Source: Sipunculus nudus
Lineage: Eukaryota > Annelida > Sipuncula > Golfingiida > Sipunculidae
Direction: 5' to 3'
Length of the DNA stretch: 64,000 bases
Assembly (NCBI GenBank): GCA_026874595.1
Contig: CM049306.1
Span: 11,615,019 to 11,679,018, forward strand
Numbering within the stretch: position 1 is the first letter of the stretch; each line of letters starts with the position of its first letter. Below are positions 11,501 to 26,500 of the stretch, one piece after another. The translations under genes were made by a program, and so were the position numbers. The notes beneath the pieces were generated by a model. The model was not told where the DNA came from, searched no databases, and was given only the letters and a program-made list of their open reading frames with translations.

Positions 11501-14500
11501 TTAGGCTGGTGATATATATTTTAGGCGGGTTTGGACAGGTGGCTGCGTCCACCTGTCCAAAATAGAACTGAGGTATAGGTGTCGGGTATTTTTCCCCCGT
11601 ATCCTGCAGTTTCAATAAATGTTTGAATTTTAGCAATAAGATGAGGCATATTAAAGTACTTTCCAGCATCAGTTTCAAGGAAATGGCTATACTGTTGGCA
11701 ATGCCAGCTCTTTAAATAGTCTTCAGACTAAACTTCAGGTAGGATAAATTTACCTTGCAGCAGTTTTGATTACAGGCTTAACTGGTGGGACAGATTTCAA
11801 GTAATTTTACTAGCATATTATAACAACATATACCATTGATTATAATCAAAATCCTGATAGATTTTCAAGATCCTGCATGCATGGTAGGAGCTGAATGTTG
11901 AACCAACAATGAAGTCATGTGACACCCTTAACCTCTGCAGATTTATAATAATGTATGCAACAACTATGCTGGATACTTTGAAACTGAACTGAACTTGACC
12001 AGCATATCAGCTGTTTCTACACTGTTATGCTTGTTAGCAAACTTACAGCTGGTGTTATTTGTGATTAAAACAGATGATCAGGAGATGATCAATGAGAATC
12101 AAAATTGATGAGATTCAAAACATCAAAGGATAAGCAGATTACTTGATAAAAGATGATCAAAAGGGGTGCGCAATATTATCGATAGATTTGTATATTGTTA
12201 AAACGGTGATTCACATATTATGAATTGCAGTATCATTTTCAATCATTGATATTTTTTTGTATAAATATTTGTCAAACATGACTGAAACTGATTTATTTTG
12301 TAAGGTTTCTTCAACAAATTTATACATCTAAATGTGTTAATATAACTATGAAAGGCTGAAAGTATCATTGCTGTGTTATAATTGCTATGTTAATTCATGT
12401 ATTATAATAAAATTATTGTTAAAACACGGAATTAATGAAAGGCTGAAAGCATCACTGCTGTGTTATAATTTCTATGTTACCGGTAATACATGTATTATAA
12501 TAATATTATTGTTAAAATAATGAATTAATGAGAGCTGAAAGTAACACTGTTGTGATATAATTGTAAGGTTAATATTATAATAATAGTATTGTTACAATAA
12601 TGAATAAATATTAATTTATGATGAATCAAGTTTTATTTTGTACAACTGCAACTCTTAGTTGCAAATTAGTGATCCCCCTGACATATAGAACGTTACCAAT
12701 TACATTTGTACTTTCACAATAATGTTTATAATCTCTCTCATTACTGACCCATTAGAGTTAAGCAGTGTAAATACAGTAGACATGGTCTCTAACAACAGCC
12801 ATTGTAATAACCTTTACATATATAAAAAAAAAGTTAATATTAATTATTTTGCTAAAATTCATGGTAAAGATTGGGAAATATTGTGATCTACTTAAAGTTT
12901 GATAAAAAATTTTATCTTCACTAAACTAAAATTTATCACTTAAATATTTGGCTGTATCAGTTTATTATGACCTAAGTATTAACAGATATGTTCTTTATCA
13001 CTGTTGATAATTAATCTGACTTTGAATTTGAGGACTCTTGGTGTAAATTGTTCACACAAAGGATTTTAGATTTTACTCTAAAAACTGATTGGTTGAAATT
13101 ACCAATATATATCAGGGATTATTCTAGGCCCTTTTTAGGGCCGAATTTCTGCCCCTTCCCCCTTGCAAAATTTTTGTTATTTGTACAAAATTCCCCTCTC
13201 GAACAACAAAAGTTCCCCCTTACCTATTAAACTACGTTAAAAAAAATCCCCAATCAGTAAGTAAAGGCCCCAAGTTATAATACCTAGAATAACCCCTGTA
13301 TATGTTATAATTTTTAACCAATCTAGTTGGTTGATATATGAAAAACCAATCTCCTTGTCAAAACAACCAGTCTTTTTTCAGTGGTTGAATTTTTAACTAA
13401 TCTATATTGGTAACATACTAACCAACTAGTTATGGTCTATTTAAGAAATATCTCAGATAATCTATCATTAACTTATTGGTTTAATCAGTTAAGAAATTGG
13501 TCATATCAACCAATTCCAGTTGGATAGACCGGGGGACACATTTACGTGTGCACTGCTACTTTCACTCCCTTTTACAGTTGTTTAATTCTTTGGATTGGGT
13601 GGAAGTCTTGTTACAAGCTGTTCTCTCGATTCAGTTTGCTTTTGTGTGGGTTTCAAGGGGAAGCACAAATTCCTCCCATTCGTGGAATCAAACCTGTGAC
13701 CGCTCGCACACAAGTCAGACATTTTGCTCCTCAGCCAGTAAAGCTTGCTCCAATTGCAACTGGTCAGGAGTGCTTTGGTGTCTGATGTGAAACTGACCAG
13801 GCAATCTTTTTGGTCAGTGCTTGGCCAATCAGTTGGTAAAAATAACCAATATGTTGGTAAAATCAACAAAATTTTAACTCAACCAATTATGTTTGTTAAA
13901 TATGTGCTACCAAATGGTTGACCAATGAAAATTGGTAAAAATTACCAGTGTTTTTTTATTAGTGCATGACAAAGAGTTGGTTGAAATAACCAGTGTAACC
14001 AAATCTACCAAAATCATCTCAACCAACCATATTGGTCAAATATTTGAACAGTCTGTTTTTAGAGTAAGGGGAGTGTCAAACTCAGAGAGTCTAATAAGAA
14101 AACCTTAAAATACTGTGGAAGTGGCTAATTTGGCGTGCCTGAATTTAACACATTTTCCATTTTACAGCATCAGTGTAGTTCGAATTTTAGCAGAAATCTG
14201 TATGTATGGGGATTTCAATTTGTATCAAATACTCAAAATATTTGAATGATTACATAAAAGATAGGTTTGTAACACAACCTTCCTTCCACCTAACAAGCTT
14301 CGGGTGACTGAGTACATGCTATACGGGCTAGTGAGTACCGTGATTGCACGGGGTAAACAATACGTTATAACCAGGACTAAATACGTTTGATGATGCTATG
14401 GTTCTGCACCCAGACACGTTGTTTGACATATGAGTGAATTGTTGAATTGCTTAACAAGAGCAACTGTGATTACTAACTAGAAGCAGCCTGCTATGTGTGA

Positions 14501-17500
14501 ACAACAAACAGAGCAAAGTCAACTGACCACAATCGCGGCTGTGGCTGGTTCTCAGTCATATGTCAAAAACAATTGGAGGGCGGTTCTAAAGGTCTTCAAA
14601 GGCTATTTGTTTCACAGATGTTTCCACAAATCACTTTATACTGGAGTGGTTTTCAGATGAGATATTACTTGCTATGAAATCTGAATACAAGCAAAATGAC
14701 TACTCTAATCTTTTCCTGGTTGAAGAAGCCTCAAAGACCCTGCAAGAAGGGATAACCAGACTCGTGTGACTGTTTCAGGTGAGAAATATGCAGTTTTCCA
14801 AGTGGCGAATGATTGCATCGATCACCTAGTCACATCACAACCTGGCAAGTGCCGCCTGCATGAATACCAAAATTTCGATGAAAACTATAGACTTTTGTGC
14901 AAACAAAATACATTTTGTATATAAAAATATATAACAGTGTTGTTCAGTTTCTCAGTGCCCCATCAAACATTAACAATCTATATGACCCAACATCGTCTAT
15001 TCAATTCGCCATTACTCTTTATTTGTATCTAACAGTAGTGTCAGCATCTGACAGTAAAAAAGTAAACTTTGTGAATATGTCTGGGGTTTTTGAAACAACG
15101 CATGTTCTTAATTTAGTGCAAATCACACTTCTGCAAAAAACTTGAAATAGAGGGGACCAGGCCAGAAAAATTGGTTTAAAACCCAGAAAAAAAAGCTTGT
15201 TGCACCTGAAAAGGAGGGGTCTGCTCCCCCTTGGGGCCCCCCTCTGGATCTGCACCTGCAGTAATGCATGCCTGACCTTGTAGAAAGTGCATTTTTTGTT
15301 ATCACTTATATCCTAGTGACCAGAAAAACTTAAGTTTTTATCAGCCAGAATATTGTAACTTTCGATTGAAGGTTTATTTTCAGATTTTTAAATTATTATT
15401 TCCTAGGTTAGGCACAATCAGCTGATATGTATAAACATCAACTATTTCCATAAAATGTCACATGGGTCCCCATCACATGATAAACCTTAAAACCCTAGCT
15501 AAACTCTACATTTATGGTGAAAGGTTCTAATCACCAGATCTTCAGGAAATCATAAATTGTTTCTTTGGAACAGTTGGGCAACTCATATTTAAATAGAATT
15601 AATGGTGCCCATACTTTAAAAAATTACCAATGAATGAATAATGTAACATTGAAAGTTAGTCTGAAGTTAAGACCACTTGATTCTGCTGTAGTTGTTAGTT
15701 TTCCTGTAACTTCCCATGTAGGTAAGAATATAGACATTATTGTATTTCTGGTGTTTTATCTTTCTTACGCAGCATGTCCAGGAGGGCCATCAAATCCATG
15801 TAATGGCCAGGGCAAGTGTGCAGATGGTGTGCGTGGAACAGGTAACTGTGCATGTCAGGTGAGGGAAAACTTTAAAATGTCGTCTCTTCACTTCTGTTTG
15901 ATTTGTATTTCACCTTACTTGCTATCTGCTAATTTTAGCTCCAAGTCAGCTGAAAAAAGGTCATCGATGCTATAGTAGTCACCCATTGGCTTTCATCTGT
16001 CTTGGCATCTTTCTTTTGTTTTTGAGGGCCAATGCCTCAGTAAAATGCCAAAATACCTTGTTTAATTGGTGGCACACCTAACAATGTTTGTTTTTATTGT
16101 TGGTGGTTCACCTATCAGTTTTTAGGTCAGATGACTGAAAGTCAACTGAGCTATAGCGATCACTCTATGTCTGTTGTCCGGCCCTCCGTCCGTTAACAGG
16201 GCACAAATTATAACTGCTGGACCTGGAATCTTCCAACTTGACATCCTGGGAGGTCCATAAAAAATCTCCTTGGAAACCTGAAATTAGGTCTCTATTCTCC
16301 GAGCTATGGGTCTTGAAAGGACCCCCAGAATAATCAAAAATTTGATACAAAAGGTCAAGTAGCTGAATAACTACTGCATTGATCACCATGATTCTCTGCA
16401 TGAACATTGATCATTGAGTGTTCCATCAGTTCCTGCAAACTGGTGGCAACACATGTATTTTTTAATTTTTACAAATTATTTTCTCTATTTTTGAGACCTT
16501 GGAAGAAGCTGTGATCTGTTAACAGGGCACAAATTGTAACCACTGGAACTGGCATCTTCTTACTTGACATCAAGAGAGGTCCATGAAAAGTCTCCTTGGA
16601 AACCTGAAATTAGGTCTCTGTTACCCATATCATATGAGCTATGGGGCTTGCAAGTACCCCTCAGGAAAATTTTAAATCTGATACAAAGGCTCCAGTCTCT
16701 GAATAACTAACCCTTTGATCAATATGATTCTTTGCATGAATATTGATCATGGAGTGTTCCATCAGTTCCTGCAGACTGGTGTTGCCCCCTGTATTTTTTT
16801 TCAATTTTTATGATTTTTTTTCTCTATTTTTGAGACCTTGGAAGAAGCTGTCATCTGTTAACAGGGCACAAATTGTAACCACTGGACCTGGCATCTTCTT
16901 ACTTATCATCAAGGGAGGTCCATGAAAAGTCTCCTTGGAAACCTGAAATTAGGTCTCTGTTACCCATATCATATGAGCTATAGGGCTTGCAAGTACCCCT
17001 CAGGAAAATTATAAATCTGATACAAAAGCTCCAGTATCTGGATAACTAATGCACAGATGGCCATGATTTTTCGCATGCATATTGATCATGGAGTCCGCAG
17101 AGTGTGAAATAAGTATTGATCTGGAATAGCTGTGCTGTTGCAAGGTCACCATATAAAAGCTTATTAATGGTCATGAATTAAGAAGAAAAAATTACACATA
17201 TAAAAATGTTATAACTATAAATAAAATCCTGATACTATGCACCTGAGCAACCTGAGAAAGAGGTGATTTTCAAGTGTTTTAAATGCAAACTTGTAAAAGG
17301 TAAGTCTGTCAATCACACATCATTCAAATAATGCATTATTATTATTTTTGTTCCAGCCTGCCTTTAATGGTACTGCATGTGAGGTGTGTGCATCCTCCAG
17401 ATCATATGGACCTTTCTGCAATCAGAGTGAGTAAACATAAGTCATGTGCATTTTATAAATAAATATAAGACCTGGCAAAACATTCTTTTTTAAAAGACTC

Positions 17501-20500
17501 ACTCTTTTTATGGGATTTACTGAAATTGACACTAATTACTCTTTTTAGCAGCACACTTGTGAAAGAATTTCGATATATACTATTTCTCTCCAGCTATAAG
17601 TATAACAGTCCAGTTTGAACAAGAATAGGACACCTATCAAATTTGTGTGTGCAAAGGTCTTCGATGTGTCACAACATGTGGAAAATGCCCATACATTCAT
17701 GCAGGGGGATGTGCACCATGTCTGTTTCTGACTTTGGGAGTGAAATGCTTAAATATTTGTAGTATGTGAAGCATACCTTTATTTTGTCTGTGATAAAAAA
17801 ACGGGGAATAGCTGCTAATTTTACTATTTTTCACTTTATTTTAATGAAGGCTGCTCTTTTTATTTTTGACCTATGGCTCACCATCCAACAGATGAAGAGT
17901 CCTATTAATTTTTAGGTCAAAGGTCAAGGCCACATGACCCACTTCATGAAAAAGCTGGTGAATGCATTTAAAGCCAAACCTTTGGGTTAAAACCTTTCAT
18001 CATCCACATATTGCTCACTCACCCTCAGATGAAGAAAGCTTTTATTTTTGAAGTCACAGGTAAGGGCCACAGGACCTGCTTCTTAGAAAAGATTGTGGAC
18101 ACATTTTAAGCCATACCGTTGGACCAAACCTTTCACCTTTCACATATTGCTCACTCACCCTCAGATGAAGAATACTTTGATTTTTGAGGTCACAGGGTCA
18201 AAGGTCAAGGCCACAAGACCAAATTCTTGGAAAAGCTTTTGGAAGTGTTTTAAGCCAAACCGTTTGACTAAAACCCCTCATCTTTCATGTGTGGCTCTCC
18301 CACCCACGGATGAAGAACCCTATTGAGTTTGAGGTCATAGGGTTAAAGGTCAAGGTCACAGAGCTGCCCTACTGATTTTCACACTGTAATACACCCAGTA
18401 TAATTATGCTCCCATGAGATGGGATACTCCGCTTCGTTTTCCAGAGGACTTGCTCTATTTTTATCAGTCATTTACCTTTGGCAGGCCTGTAATATGCATC
18501 AGGTGTAAACATCAGTTTATTCTCCTTTTTTTTTTTTACAATTCTTTATTCCATTATATATACATCACAACAATAACAACAATGTACATTGAACAATAGA
18601 CAATATACACACATATAATTGATAGACAAAATCAAACCCACAACAACACGAGGAATTACATCCAGATATTTCTATCTACACATTCTAGACTCTACTATTA
18701 AATGTCCATCTATGAAACATTTTCCAATATTAAACATGACAATATGACAAACACTAAAATCAGTCACAAAAAGGGAACATTTGAACTACATCTGTCCTAG
18801 AATATATGTTTCTTCACCAGTTCCAACAATACAGAATACATGACATTTACTTGCATACTTATCAACCTGATATTTATAGAAATAGGAGATTATTTTAAAT
18901 TAGAAAAAAAAAAAAAGTTTATTCTCCCTTTGTTATGCAAGTTTGATGTTATTCCATTTATGTGTAAAATTTATCACTGAGATATTGATACAATAAGTAA
19001 TTTGCTGTTAGTTTTGTAAAGCCTTTGATGCAAAAGATTTTAAAAGAAGAAAACATTTGATTAGTTCATTAACAAAACTTGTTTTAAAAATTGTCACAGA
19101 GTGAGTACTTTGACTCAAGTGTTATCAGGTAACCATTGAGCTGTCAGTAAAGAAAGTTTACTTTTGTCTGCATTTTATATTTGGAACATTGCTGAAGTAT
19201 GACACCTTGTTTAGTGATAAGCCTGAGAAATTATCAGTAAGACTGGGCTGCAGGGATTTGGGAACATGGGTGCATCATAAAAGTATCATTTCAGATTTCA
19301 ATGTAGATTAAGACAGAACATTTGTTAATGACAATTCGCAATTTTGCATTATATCATGTGTGATTTGTTATTTCTTATGATCTTCAGCTTGCCAGTGTGT
19401 CAATGGAATGTGTAACAATGGGATACAAGGTGATGGTACCTGCTTCTGTCAGTCTGGATACCATGGTGCCCTGTGTAATGAAGGTGAGGTATATAAATAG
19501 GTGTATATAAAGGTATATAAATAAACAAGATGAGGTCCCTGTAAACACCTGTATATAAATTATAAAGTATACACATAAACAAGGTGAAGTACCTGTAAAC
19601 ACCTGTATATAAATTATAAAGTATACACATAAACAAGGTGAAGTACCTGTAAACACCTGTATAGATGTTTATAAAGGATACAAATTAACAAGGTGATGGT
19701 AGCTGCTTCTGTTAGTCTGGATACCACGGTGCCCTGTTTAATGAATGTGAGATACCTGTAAACACATGTATAGAGGTTTATAAAGTTTACACAAAAATAA
19801 GGTGAGGTACCTGTAAACACCTGTATAGAAGCTATTTTATGAAGTATACACATAAACAAGTTGAGATACATGGTAACAACTGAATAGAGGTTTATAAAGT
19901 ATACACATTTACAAGGTGTTGTACCTGCTGCTGACATATGTGCCATAACCATGGTAACCTGTGAAATGATACGAGGCAGATCCTGTAAACAAGTAAATAA
20001 TTATGTTTTTTATGTGTTTTATCATAATATGCTACCATACTGAGAATTGGGTCAGTAAGACTTTGTTTCTTTGAGATATTAAGGAAAAACCTCGGTTTTC
20101 CATGAAAACCCATTGTTACAATTCAAGACTGCCTAATATCAAAACCACTGATCTGAATGTGATCCTAGTGAATATTCATATTCTTCCATACATTTCCTAT
20201 GTACATACCAAAAATTAGGTCAGTATTGTGTAATTTGTTAAAGTTATGGGCCAAAACAAAATACACCTTGTAAAAAATTAGAAAATATATTTACTCACTT
20301 AAAATAAGAATTGCTGATGCTAGAGACTTTTTTCAGGGATATAACTTCATTTAATCAAGATTCAATTGTATACCGAAACTTAGATCTGAATTTTGCAATT
20401 TATTTAAGTTATTAGCATAAATTTAAAATCAGTACCTTAAATTTTGCCCAGCTTTGGCCACGGCACTTTTTTACCTGTAAGTACTGTGGATTTTATTTTC

Positions 20501-23500
20501 ACAGCATGTTCACATATGGATTTAATCTGTTAAAATCTGAAATTTGAAAATAAAAGCTGCAAAATTAGGCTAGTTATTGATTTTTTTTGGAGGCTCTTGA
20601 TGTTTTCCCTTACATTGTCAAGCAGTCCACTTTGGTCACTGTAAGTCATTCAGTGCAGCTCTCTATGCTTCCCAGGCTCTTGTTATGTAATCCCATCACT
20701 GGGGCAAGCCCTCTCTCTTGCTGAGCTTGATCAGGCTCTCTGCAGTAAATACCACAGGGAGCCTTTCTCTCTCCCCCCCCCCCCCACCATTCTGTTGACA
20801 GGCCTATACTATAAATAAGCTGAATCTTAAAATTTCACATTTTTTTAGCAGTGAGCGGTAACAACAGAGACTCCTCCCCCCACTTACCCCTTCAGTACAC
20901 AGGACAAATAAACAAGAGAAATCTTCATGATAGTTTTAATGTTAAATTAATTCTTTTTGTTGAGACTTGGACAATTTTTATTTTTTTAAGAAAAAAATGT
21001 TCAGGAATTTAATCCTAATATTAAAATGTGATAAAATATTAGGATCTAATGTAAGTGCTAACTGACTAGATTTAAGTAGATATAAATACTTTGTAGCATT
21101 TCATTCATATCTTTTAAAGTTGGCTTGGCCTAGGTGTGAATAACACTGTTAAACTTAGTTTTAAAATCAGGAATATTGGTAAAGCTTTGTTGGATTAATT
21201 TTTAACTCATATGGCCTTATATTTAACTTTTTTAAAACTTAATTACCTTCACACATTATTTGTTTATAAAATGTAACTTTTATATAACACTTACTGTAGG
21301 CCCATTTTTTCCCTTGGTGCATCATTAAATGGTTTCAGGCCACAGGTTTCATTTATTACACAGTGCATATGCTTGAGCTCATGTCCAATGTTCTATAATT
21401 TACAGAGTTTCATTTTAGCAGGGCCATTTTCTTTTAGCTTTTCAAATTCTTATATACATGAAAAACCAAAAGAAATAAAAATGCAGCTGCTAATATTTTT
21501 CCAAAATTCAGCTGAGCGATGTGACCAATGGGTCCCTTGTTTTTTATTTTAAGTGACCTTAGATGATATAAAGAAATTTGTATTTGGTTCAGCATATTTA
21601 TATATAATGTTAACTATATTAACACCTTTGATTGAGTTCTACAATCAGACCATGAAAGGAAGATTTCATATTTTAAACCTGTAGTTACTTAAAAAATTTT
21701 CATGTGATGGATAAGCGCACACAGTTTGATAACTTTAGAACTATGCTGCTGTATCTCATAACATCAACTGCTTTAAATATTTAGTTGATATAAATAAGTT
21801 TATCATTATTGCGACCTTATATATTTTGCATTCTGGCTTGTTTCAGTGATTCCCTCCTGCTCCACAGTGAAGTGTCATAACAAGGCTATATGTACAGAGA
21901 GGTTCGGTGGCCAGGTCAATTGTACGTGTATGTATGGATACGAGGGGGATGGCTTCAACTGTACAGGTCAGTTCACTTAGTATGTCATCTTCATACAGCT
22001 CATAAAGTTCTTCACAATGTATATCAAAATGATGGTCAGTCCCTCAGGAATTATATAAATATATTTATGATCGCCCACACTGCTCAAAATCTCCTACCCA
22101 AGGGGGGGACTTTAACTATTACATTCATGTTTTCATCAGCCTTGGGATCAAACACAGTCATGCACAACCAGTCACTTGCTCTGTTCCCGTCAAGGTTTGA
22201 CAGACTACACAAGACATTCAATTGTGGGAAAAATTTTTTGGCCGAGGTTTATTTTGAAAGTACAATTATCAGATAATGAAAGATTGCAGTTTTTTATGCC
22301 CCATTCCTATTGACGGGAAGGTGGGGGACAATACGCCACTGGCCAAAGGCCCCCCCACCCAAGAGACTGGATGCTATTAAGGCTTTAAACTCCAATAACG
22401 CCCGCCAGGGCGCGCGTTTGTCACGGGCCTGTAGTTCAAAGGCGCCCGCCCGGGCGCGCTAAAGCCCATTTTACATACCCGTAATTGGGGCAAGTTTTGG
22501 GGGTGAAATGTCTATTGTCATCCATCATATTTGTACTTAAATGAAAGAGAAAAACGTCAAGTGTTGTTCTAACATGTGACCAAGATCCAAACTGGCGCGA
22601 ACGCAGACTTGTTGGAAAAATATAAAAATGATTGACTTTCACTCACGTGGCCTTGTTACGTGGGCCCTGGTAACATGTCGGCTGCGAGAGTAAAATCAGA
22701 CTCCTACGCTAAATTCATCAGAAATCGGTAAATTACCAAATGTTGGCAATCAATCCTGATGACAAAATCAAGTGCAGTGTGTTTACAGATTTAACTTCCG
22801 TTAAACATTTCCAAGATCATATATTATCCCCTTTTTTATTGGTTTAACTTGTGACCAATGATCGCCGTCCGACTGACTGACGCGTCTGACAGACACCACG
22901 CACGTGATCTGCGTGACCTCCTTACTGTGTCATGTACTGGCACTGGAAAACCATTTTTAACCGATATCATATAATAAAATGAGTATTTATTTTAAATATT
23001 AACATATTTTCTTAACTAAAAATCGAAGATACTGTCATATATCATGTCGTATATATATGTGATGTCTGATTGTTTACTAGTGATCATTTCTGTGCCAAAC
23101 ATTTTATCGTAATCGGGCACAAGAACTGTCAATCATTCTAAGAGGCTTTTTGGATTGAAAATAAAATTAATACCGTCTTAAATTAGAAACAGCCAGATAT
23201 TATAGAGATATAGTTAATTTTCCAGTGTAAAATATAAAGATAACTTTATACTCCATGAAATATTGAAGTAATTATTTTATGACGTACGTGGAACTGTACG
23301 CCTATACACCAAGATCCTTGAATATGTAAAACAAGACAGTAAGTGACTTATACGCTTGAACAAATATGTATTAATACGGTTTTAACACATACTGAACAGA
23401 TTTTACAAATTTTTATATGTGTAGTACTTCCTTTATATGTATAGGCTACATGTGTACGTGCACGTGTGCGCGCTTTTGTGTGTGTGTGTGTGTATATATA

Positions 23501-26500
23501 TAGGCCTATGTGCGTATTATAATTTTCATTAGTGATTGATAAAAGCACCAGTAATTGTCACTGCCAGTGAAACAGATTTTGGGCGGAGCTGCAAAACATC
23601 TTTAAATATATATGGCACATAGCAAACTAAATTTTAAAAATATAACCTATTATTATATGAATTGAAGTAAATAATTTTTTTTTTTGTAATACGTTTGCCT
23701 ATAACAGGCTATTCATTGTTGTAAGGAATAGTACTGCGTTATAAATGTTTGTACCTTTTAAACATAAAATCTGATCACTAATACCAGAACTTATAACTCC
23801 TTTTTATATTTCATCCATGAAAGTTTCTCAAATCGGGTTCATTCGCCGCCTATATTCATAAAAAATACATAACGTATACCGCAGACTGCATATATATCGC
23901 ATATACCGTACGTGCACCCGGTATAAACGCCGCTTTATATTGATATCGCTCTCAAAACCCAGTCAACGCTTGCATGCATGGCCCAGGGATTAAATATGGA
24001 AAATGTGTCGTGGTCATGATAATCCTTTAAAGTCATACGGCGGAGTCAGTCTCAGTCATGATACATGCAAGAAAATGAATAAAATGCATTCGCCAATCTT
24101 AAATTAGAAGCTATAGCGTATATATATAGTGACGGTGACACAGTGAAAGTAAAATATTAAGACCAAAGATGCGGACTTTCGATATGCATGCGCATGGTGT
24201 ATTCAAAATGACGATCGAGAAATCATGCAGGTGGACAAATTAGACTGAAATCTAATTGCACCTTTCCATTGCTGCAAAATAAGATTTAAAAGACGCAGGT
24301 ATACAAATATATCTATATTGCAAAATGTTTGATGGCTTTGTCTCAAACTTGCCCCTTTCGAAGACCTAAAATACCACAGGGTGTCGGCTTCTATTTTTAC
24401 CCACCGACCTTGTCATTTTCACGTTTGATTGACAGTTTTATTAGCACAAGGAAATTTTCCTATCACACAGAAGATTTTAGCGGAAAGACAGCACACGACA
24501 TGTGGCCAACCAGACGGGGATTCGGAGTGAAAATTACTAATTTAAATTGGCATCAATTACATTAATTATCAAAGGATAATGACATCATTTACAATGTTCG
24601 GGAACCGAACGACATGTATAATTGCCAGGTGTAGGTCATGGTCCGCGTCTCTACAGCTGACGGGACTGGTGAATACAAAATAAATAAATAAACAAACACC
24701 CAAGAGATCATAACTTATTAGAAGTTTTTGGAACATTCCAGGTGCTTCTTAAGAATTATTGAATTGTTGCTGCATATTGTTTTATAATTAACTGGAACTC
24801 TGCCTCTCCGTGAAATCACCATGCACCTTGCAGCCTGGGGAGACCGCATGCTTTCCTGCTAAAGCTGAAGTTTTATCAGCAGTGCATGATTTCTGACTAT
24901 ATGAGGGCCTAAATGTACAAAGTTGCATACGGAGGTTACCAGATTAGCTATATGATTTGAAGTTAGGTCTCGTGTATACATCTAGTTAACCAAGGAATTG
25001 TGCATCTCAAAATTATAAAATAAATTTCCTACTTTTCTTCAAGTGAAGTTGAATTAAATAAATGTAATTATATATTATATTTCCATTTTATATTAATTTC
25101 ATATGACGTAATTATGCTTCATTTAAATGTCACTGAAATAAAGTGCAAATTGAAGACCTGGATAAGTAAGTGCATGAAGATATGTAAGCCTACGAGCAAT
25201 TTTCCTCTAAGATACCAGAATGTACTGCTATGAAATCATAGTAACTAGGCATGATTTTGATAAGCATTGTTGGACTTACGTAGGCCTATATATTTGAATA
25301 ACTTAACATACATTAAAATGTACTGTGAAAACATGTTTCTTTGGTGTTACTTCACAGTTTAGTATCGTTTTCTCACGTTTATAAACTTTGGTATTATGTG
25401 CATTATCCCCAATAGCACATTTTAAAAACACCTTTTCAACAATAAAAAATATTGATTTTCCGTTATTTTATATTCTTGTTAATAACGATTTGTTTACATT
25501 AATGTGCATAGGCCTATTTATTATATATATGTAATAAATTATTGTTCCACTAGTACTACCAGTGTTTTCATTGTTTCTGATCCCTGCGGGAAAGAATCGA
25601 TTCTAATGCATACATATTGCATGACGTGAGAGGATGTTTCCAGGTAACTCCCCCCCCCCCCCCCCACCACCCCCACAAAAAAAAAAAGAATAATCAGACC
25701 GCCAGTCGGCACAGCATCTCATGATGCTTCTTATAATGAACACGCCAGACTCAGTCACGTGAACCATGTCCATTTAAAAGACTTTACAAAATAAACACGC
25801 CAGACCCAGTCACGTGAACCTTGCTGATGTAAAAGTAGATACGATTGGGTGAGAAAAGTTTGCAGCGTCAGTGCGTCACCGCTGGCTGAGGGATGACGCG
25901 GTAAAATTGGACCGTTCAGGAAAAAAACCCAAACAGACGTGTCGTCTTGCATCTTAATTGTCCAGTAAATGTTTTATTTATTTTTATTTTTTCGTTATAT
26001 TGACTAGATAGGATAATTCTGTGACTAAAGTCTGCAAAACCGCCTCGTTAATGTACCTTGTGTGCTATATATTGCTAAATTCACTCATTATCGCTCAATC
26101 ACCGTCAGCCGCGGAGGGGCGGTTACTTCAAAAGAAATTGCATGGATACCCTCAATTAAGAAAATAAGAGTTTTCACAAGTGCAAGACATATTTGTTTTG
26201 ATTTTTTATTTCAAATTTTAGTACATTCGCACTGTTTCGAATGGGAAAGATTTGGATATATCAACGTTTATTTAGGCTAATCGTTGATCGAACCAAGTGC
26301 ACACCTGTTTACCTGTCGCACCTGGATTTTTACAAGTGCAGATAAACGCGACAGACCAACTAAACAGCAATTTTATTATAGCATGAAATGTTAACAAACA
26401 GGGTAGACACATTTTTCCAGATTTTATTTTAAAATCAGTCGGCGATTTGTTTTTGCCTGCACATGTAAAAATATATTAATTTGACATAAAAAGGTATATT

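Larger units (their letters stand above)
8504..15772. other. Intron 1 of the stabilin-like gene
   Basis: 7.3 kb without supported coding sequence. It contains two MITE copies of one family, a three-copy 90-bp tandem repeat, and a foldback element with a nested MITE (separate entries). Otherwise AT-rich unique-looking sequence. The short ORFs seen here have no domain-like composition. Confidence 0.6.
17427..19387. other. Intron 3: tandem repeat and retroinsertion
   Basis: 2.0 kb without coding sequence. It holds a four-copy 137-bp tandem repeat and a 390-bp polyadenylated insertion with target duplications (separate entries). Confidence 0.6.
19484..19975 (+). repeat. Minisatellite in intron 4 including decayed copies of exon 4
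   Basis: Units of roughly 50-65 bp share 'AAGGTGA(A/G)GTACCTGTAAACACCTGTATA' and 'TATAAAGTATACACATAAAC'. Two stretches (19692-19755, 19911-19975) match the end of exon 4 and its donor rather than the ordinary unit. Confidence 0.75.

Noticed and set aside
13497-13869. Overlapping ORFs on both strands
   Set aside because: They lie inside the foldback element and lack domain-like composition.
19384-19952. Minus-strand ORFs with repeated YFIIYIQVFTGTSPCL segments
   Set aside because: Repetition comes from the minisatellite; the real coding signal here is exon 4 on the + strand.
22300-22480. CpG island promoter
   Set aside because: GC-rich patch is short and no exon or initiator follows; kept only as a note on intron 5.
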